Source of the DNA: JBFMHD01 sp040752395 [NCBI: Candidatus Hydrogenedentota bacterium]
Lineage (GTDB): Bacteria; JBFMHD01
Direction: 5' to 3'
Length of the DNA: 9,815 bases
NCBI GenBank assembly: GCA_040752395.1
Contig: JBFMHD010000098.1
Coordinates: 1-9,815 of the forward strand
Under the pieces are notes generated by a model that did no database searches, had not been told where the DNA came from, and worked only from the letters and a program-made list of their open reading frames with translations. Below, piece by piece: positions 7,286 through 9,815 of this stretch; within the stretch, counting starts at the first letter, position 1; each line of letters opens with the position of its first letter. The translations under genes and the position numbers were made by a program.

Positions 7286-7820
7286 CTCAAGAGTAAATGA
7301 AATATTTGAACGGATACAGGAAATCCAGAATAAATGGAATGACCTCAAACAGAAAATATCAAGAATAAATAATAGAAAAAATAATAAGGATAAATTTAAG
7401 ACTATATTAAATCAGGAGGTTAATAAAAAGATAGACGAAACTGATAAAAAATGTCTTGAGAAGAAAATAGATGAGGTCTCTAAAAAATACAATGTTGACC
7501 CAAATCTAATCAAAGCGATTATAGAAGTTGAGTCGAACTGGAACAGATATGCTGTGAGCCATAGAGGCGCTAAGGGACTTATGCAGTTGATGGATATCAC
7601 GATAAGAGAGTTAGGAGTCAAAGACCCATTTGACCCTGAAGAAAACATCGAGGCAGGCACCCGATTTTTCAGCTCGCTCCTCAAAATGTACGACAATAGT
7701 CTCGAGGAGGCTCTATCAGCTTATAATTATGGCCCTTCAAAAGTAAAAAAAGGAGAGGGTGTACCTAACGTATATCAGGTGCAACAGTATGTTTCTAATA
7801 TACTTAGAAAAGTTTTATAA
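7278..7820 (+). CDS. Flagellar-operon lytic transglycosylase (SLT domain)
   Basis: Soluble-lytic-transglycosylase-like enzyme that would cleave peptidoglycan glycan strands between MurNAc and GlcNAc, probably to open the wall for the rod. The 180-residue product has a charged helical N-terminus (VNEIFERIQEIQNKW, 6-20) and an SLT domain from about 65: VDPNLIKAIIEVESNWN (73-89) with catalytic Glu85 of the ES motif, SHRGAKGLMQLM (94-105), ENIEAGTRFF (122-131) and AYNYGP (148-153). No signal peptide or membrane helix is seen, although the substrate is outside the cytoplasm; export through the flagellar type III system, as known for FlgJ-type enzymes, is the likely route (inference). ATG at 7278 overlaps fliJ by 8 bases, with GGAG 6 bases upstream. 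Confidence 0.9.
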   Translation: MDNSRVNEIFERIQEIQNKWNDLKQKISRINNRKNNKDKFKTILNQEVNKKIDETDKKCLEKKIDEVSKKYNVDPNLIKAIIEVESNWNRYAVSHRGAKGLMQLMDITIRELGVKDPFDPEENIEAGTRFFSSLLKMYDNSLEEALSAYNYGPSKVKKGEGVPNVYQVQQYVSNILRKVL

Positions 7821-7829
7821 TATACCCAA

Positions 7830-7857
7830 GAAGACAGGAGACAGAAGGTAGAAGAGG
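7830..7857 (+). repeat. 7-bp-period purine repeat overlapping the motE ribosome binding site
   Basis: Four 7-bp units, GAAGACA, GGAGACA, GAAGGTA and GAAGAGG, fill most of the 46-base gap. The last unit runs into AGGAG (7855-7859), which sits 7 bases before the ATG at 7867, so the repeat supplies the Shine-Dalgarno of the next gene. Confidence 0.7.
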
Positions 7858-7866
7858 AGTGGTTTT

Positions 7867-8472
7867 ATGCAAGAAAGAGCTAAAACAGTTTTTAAAATAA
7901 TAATTTTATTATTAATATTTTTTATTATGCTCGGTGTAACTATTTATGTCCTTGAAAAAAGTGAAATAATACACATTAAAGAAAGGTTTTATTCTGTTAT
8001 GGTGAAGATACCATATATCAGTAAATATTTCAAAGCGCCAGTGAAGATGACAGCTGAAGTATTAAAAGATGAACTCCTCTCCTGGGAAAACTCTCTAAAA
8101 ATAAAAGAAGATGATTTAAGAAAAAGAGAAGAGAAGATAAAAGCTGATGAGGAAGAACTGCTTAAAAAGAAGGTAGAACTTAAATCACGAGAGGATAACC
8201 TGAAATCGCAGGAAGAGGCATTAAGGAGTCGTAAAGAACGATATGAATCTATGGAGGCTCGGCTTAAAGAACAGGTTGAATATTACTCCGCTATGAAACC
8301 AGAGGATGCAGCTGAACTCTTAAGCAGGATTGACCAGCTCCTTGTTATTGATATATTTAGAAGAATGAACAAAGATATAGTTGTAACTATTTTAACAAAA
8401 ATGGACAAGCAGACAGCAAGCGATATATTGCGAAAAATGTCACTGGAACGTCCCGATATAGAAAACGAATAG
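7867..8472 (+). CDS. motE: MotE/YlxF-family protein (MgtE N-terminal-like domain)
   Basis: Membrane-anchored protein of the family found after fliJ in many flagellar operons (ylxF in Bacillus, MotE in alphaproteobacteria, where it assists the stator-associated periplasmic protein MotC). The 201-residue product has one N-terminal membrane helix (about 9-29, a signal anchor), a linker, a strong coiled coil (about 68-137 with repeated E/K heptads), and a C-terminal domain like the MgtE N-domain and FliG middle repeats: MKPEDAAELLSRID (143-156), DIFRRMNKDIVVTILTKMD (162-180), ASDILRKM (184-191). Topology suggests the coiled coil and helical repeats are extracytoplasmic. The exact role here is not known; the family call is sound. 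Last gene of the operon; fliK, which often follows, is absent. Confidence 0.85.
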   Translation: MQERAKTVFKIIILLLIFFIMLGVTIYVLEKSEIIHIKERFYSVMVKIPYISKYFKAPVKMTAEVLKDELLSWENSLKIKEDDLRKREEKIKADEEELLKKKVELKSREDNLKSQEEALRSRKERYESMEARLKEQVEYYSAMKPEDAAELLSRIDQLLVIDIFRRMNKDIVVTILTKMDKQTASDILRKMSLERPDIENE

Positions 8473-8609
8473 CAGGCAGACTGTCCAGGAATTCGATTTC
8501 AATATGTAATGTGTCCAGTGGAGCAGTATAAGGTAACACCTTAGAATATATGAAAAAATTAGCCGTGTCGCACTAATTTGGACAAGTCGGGAAAAAATAC
8601 AAAAAAGAT
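8473..8609. other. Convergent intergenic gap with inverted repeats
   Basis: No gene is seen. It holds TAAGGT/ACCTTA (8529-8534 and 8538-8543), a perfect 6-bp stem with a 3-base loop that could mark the end of the flagellar transcript. TGTCCA (8512-8517) and TGGACA (8579-8584) are inverted 61 bases apart and enclose both hairpins; TGTCCAG also occurs directly at 8482-8488. This could be a remnant of an insertion-sequence end, but nothing proves it. Confidence 0.4.
8553..8579 (-). terminator. Possible intrinsic terminator of the cyclo-ligase gene
   Basis: Read on the minus strand, AAATTAG, a 10-base loop and CTAATTT are followed directly by further T residues (a run of six T in all, ending at 8553), about 30 bases after the cyclo-ligase stop. 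The stem is only 7 bp and AT-rich; an alternative fold pairs GTG with CAC inside the loop. Layout fits a weak rho-independent terminator. Confidence 0.45.
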
Positions 8610-9161
8610 CTATTTTACAAAGCCGGTTTCGATAAGGATACGGTCCATTTTAACATCGTGTGGGTAAACTATATCTTTAAAACTATCAAATATCTGGAGA
8701 TTATAACATAGACCAACTTTATACATCTTTTTATTTTTTGCAAGCAGTCTATCAAAATATCCGCCTCCGCGGCCTATTCTGTACCCATGTCTATCAAACG
8801 CAAGTCCAGGGACAAAAGCTAATTCAACATTTTTTAAGTCTATTTTTTTACCAGTAGGATTCATATATTTACCTTTCCATTTCTTGAAACCCAAAGAAGA
8901 ATTAAATCGCCGGACTTCTATTTGTGAAGGTTCGCCGGTGTAAACCGGTGCGCACAGAATTTTTTTCTTTTTTATCAGGAGATCGTACAAATCACGCAGG
9001 TCTGGTTCGTCAGGCAGAGGGAAATATCCAAGAATCACTTCCTGATCTTTAATAATATCGTTCTGCAATATCTCAATCATTCGTTTATCATAAATCTTTT
9101 TATTCTTTTTAATTGTTTCGAGCCGCTTCTGGATCATAAATCTAAAATCTTCTTTTTCCAT
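8610..9161 (-). CDS. fau: 5-formyltetrahydrofolate cyclo-ligase
   Basis: Also called methenyltetrahydrofolate synthetase (YgfA/YqgN family): it uses ATP to turn 5-formyl-THF into 5,10-methenyl-THF, recycling an inhibitory folate in the cytosol. The 183-residue product, near the family norm, has a basic N-terminal helix (KRLETIKKNKK), YFPLPDEPDL (46-55), and the diagnostic VPGLAFDRHGYRIGRGGGYF (118-137) followed by DR, where the glycine-rich loop binds ATP phosphates; PHDVKMD (167-173) near the end is also typical. A TTG start three codons upstream is possible but abuts the Shine-Dalgarno; ATG at 9161 has AAGG 9 bases before it. It stands alone, convergent with the flagellar operon and divergent from the Trm112-like gene. 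Confidence 0.94.
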   Translation of the reverse strand: MEKEDFRFMIQKRLETIKKNKKIYDKRMIEILQNDIIKDQEVILGYFPLPDEPDLRDLYDLLIKKKKILCAPVYTGEPSQIEVRRFNSSLGFKKWKGKYMNPTGKKIDLKNVELAFVPGLAFDRHGYRIGRGGGYFDRLLAKNKKMYKVGLCYNLQIFDSFKDIVYPHDVKMDRILIETGFVK

Positions 9162-9184
9162 AGCTATCAACCTTATTACAAATT

Positions 9185-9212
9185 AGTTTAAAAATATTTA
9201 TAAAAATGTCAA
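9185..9212 (-). promoter_or_regulatory. Predicted promoter of the cyclo-ligase gene
   Basis: On the minus strand a perfect TTGACA (plus-strand 9207-9212) and TAAACT (9185-9190) are separated by 16 bases, which puts the start of transcription close to the ATG at 9161 with a leader of roughly 15-20 bases. The -10 matches 4 of 6; the surroundings are very AT-rich, so other -10 choices exist. Confidence 0.5.
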
Positions 9213-9223
9213 CAAAAAAATAG

Positions 9224-9252
9224 TTGCATCAAATTTAATTTTTGAGTATAAT
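9224..9252 (+). promoter_or_regulatory. Predicted vegetative promoter of the Trm112-like gene
   Basis: TTGCAT (9224-9229), a 17-base spacer and a perfect TATAAT (9247-9252) face rightwards, divergent from the cyclo-ligase promoter. The same -35 and spacing occur before flgB and fliG. Transcription would start near 9259, giving an unusually long leader of about 190 bases for a 63-codon gene. Confidence 0.65.
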
Positions 9253-9270
9253 ATATATAAAGCAAAGATA

Positions 9271-9438
9271 GGAGACAGAAGACAGAAGACAGGAGGAGAA
9301 GACACAAAGGATATTAGGGGATGGGTCATAGGGGATGGGGTATATTAGGGGCGGCGCTTAGGGGTTAGGGGTCCGGAGTCGAGAGTCGTGAGTCAGGATA
9401 AGACTGACGACTTAATGACCGGAGACTAGAGACTTTTC
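9271..9438 (+). repeat. Repeat-rich leader: 7-bp arrays and a G-run cluster
   Basis: Positions 9271-9298 hold GGAGACA, GAAGACA, GAAGACA, GGAGGAG. Positions 9317-9371 contain seven runs of three or four G. Positions 9375-9395 hold GGAGTCG, AGAGTCG, TGAGTCA, and GTCAG (9392-9396) can pair with CTGAC (9404-9408), extended by AGTC (9384-9387) with GACT (9409-9412) across a bulge. The whole stretch lies in the predicted untranslated leader of the next gene and shows no coding potential. Confidence 0.65.
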
Positions 9439-9452
9439 AGAGGAGATTATTT

Positions 9453-9644
9453 ATGACTGAAGAAAGAGATATGATAGACGATGAATTACTGGCTATACTT
9501 GCGTGCCCGGCGTGTAAAGGCGATATAGAATATGACAAACCCAATCAGAAACTTATCTGCAAAGGTGAATGCGGCAGAAGGTATCCGATAAGAGAAGGGA
9601 TACCGATTATGCTTATCGATGAAGCTGAATTACCATCTAAATGA
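9453..9644 (+). CDS. Trm112/YcaR-family zinc-ribbon protein
   Basis: Small zinc-ribbon-like protein of the Trm112p/UPF0434 family. Eukaryotic Trm112 activates several methyltransferases; the role of bacterial stand-alone members is not settled. The 63-residue product shows LLAILACPACKGDIEY (12-27) with C18 and C21, then C36 and C40 (LICKGECG, a CX3C pair), and the hallmark RRYPIREGIPIMLIDEAEL (42-60). All four candidate zinc ligands are present. ATG at 9453 is chosen for its GAGGAG (9440-9445) 7 bases upstream; an ATG at codon 7 lacks one. It appears monocistronic, with a repeat-filled leader and a repeat element after it. Confidence 0.92.
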   Translation: MTEERDMIDDELLAILACPACKGDIEYDKPNQKLICKGECGRRYPIREGIPIMLIDEAELPSK

Positions 9645-9664
9645 TAGGAGATAGTGGATCTGAC

Positions 9665-9782
9665 TTTTTCGAAGGAGTCGTAATGAGCGCACTTTGCGCT
9701 CTACACTATTGGGTTCTTGGGTTCTTGGGTTCTTGGGTTCTTGCGTTTTTGGGTTTTTGCGCTCTACACAAAGGATGAAAAA
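9665..9782 (+). repeat. 118-bp structured repeat element, copy 2
   Basis: Ungapped match to 1168-1285. It has TTTTTC (9665-9670), AAGGAGTC, ATG (9683), the GC hairpin GAGCGC/GCGCTC (9685-9690 and 9696-9701, loop ACTTT), TACACTA, seven 8-bp units (9709-9764: TTGGGTTC four times, TTGCGTTT, TTGGGTTT, TTGCGCTC), TACAC and AAAGGATGAAAAA. Over the 96 bases from ATG to TGA it differs from copy 1 at 11 positions. GACTTTTTCGAAGGAGTC (9662-9679) is a near-perfect palindrome counting U-G pairs and could hide the Shine-Dalgarno. It starts about 20 bases after the Trm112-like stop. Confidence 0.85.
9683..9778 (+). other. Possible 31-codon hydrophobic reading frame in repeat copy 2
   Basis: ATG at 9683, 5 bases after AAGGAG, opens 31 codons to TGA at 9776-9778. 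The product would start MSALCALHYWVLGFL and end FCALHKG, a hydrophobic span with few charges. Same length and ends as the frame in copy 1, but changes between the copies are nearly all residue-altering, which argues against selection on the peptide. Kept as a possibility only. Confidence 0.25.
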
Positions 9783-9815
9783 CTAAAGATGATATAAAAA
9801 GAGTCGTGAGTCACA
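9783..9815 (+). repeat. Right-edge AT stretch with start of another GAGTC repeat
   Basis: After the element the sequence is AT-rich and ends with GAGTCGTGAGTCAC, two units of the 7-bp GAGTC family also present at 9375-9395. It is cut by the window edge. Confidence 0.5.

Noticed and set aside
7867-8472. MgtE magnesium transporter fragment
   Set aside because: Only the N-domain-like helical repeats are present, with an N-terminal anchor and coiled coil as in MotE/YlxF, and it lies directly in the flagellar operon; no transporter domain is missing from a broken gene.
9271-9452. Riboswitch or structured RNA in the Trm112 leader
   Set aside because: The stretch is low-complexity periodic repeat and G-runs; I recognise no known riboswitch core and only one modest hairpin.

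Overview
The window is AT-rich bacterial chromosome holding the core of a flagellar export and motor operon, followed by two housekeeping genes. All genes read with the standard code and good Shine-Dalgarno sites. Gene content alone does not fix the phylum. The Bacillus/Thermotoga-like order flgB-flgC-fliE-fliF-fliG-fliH-fliI-fliJ-ylxF(motE), the AT-rich genes and the many short periodic repeats between genes suggest an uncultivated flagellated lineage (candidate-phylum style); this is a weak inference.

Regions. 1-154: repeat debris and a vegetative-type promoter with an A-rich stretch upstream. 215-1113: flgB and flgC (proximal rod), stop and start codons overlapping by one base. 1114-1362: a 249-base gap that separates flgC from fliE, with a small inverted repeat, a structured 118-bp repeat element and a long stem-loop. 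1363-3377: fliE and fliF (MS-ring and its rod adaptor). 3378-3536: a second promoter and a 7-bp-period repeat. 3537-8472: fliG, fliH, fliI, fliJ, a lytic transglycosylase and a motE/ylxF-like gene, the first five tightly overlapping or nearly so. 8473-8609: a convergent gap with hairpins. 8610-9161 (minus): 5-formyltetrahydrofolate cyclo-ligase. 9162-9452: a divergent promoter pair and a long repeat-rich leader. 9453-9644: a Trm112-like zinc-ribbon protein. 9645-9815: a second copy of the 118-bp element.

How the genes work together. FliF forms the MS-ring, FliG the torque-receiving rotor ring, FliE and FlgB/FlgC the rod, and FliH-FliI-FliJ the ATPase complex that feeds the type III export gate. 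The transglycosylase is placed to open the peptidoglycan for the rod. The MotE-like protein is probably tied to the stator or rotor. The genes usually next in such operons (fliK, flgD, flgE) are absent here.

The most unusual content is non-coding. Two copies of an ungapped 118-bp element each carry a GC hairpin, exactly seven 8-bp units of TTGGGTTC type (one copy with a clear G-quadruplex motif) and a ribosome-binding-site-led 31-codon reading frame. A separate family of 7-bp-period purine-rich repeats sits in five of the larger intergenic gaps, at the extreme left end and beside the right-hand element; in one gap it supplies the ribosome binding site of the next gene. A TTTTTC motif just before the Shine-Dalgarno is shared by three genes and both 118-bp elements.
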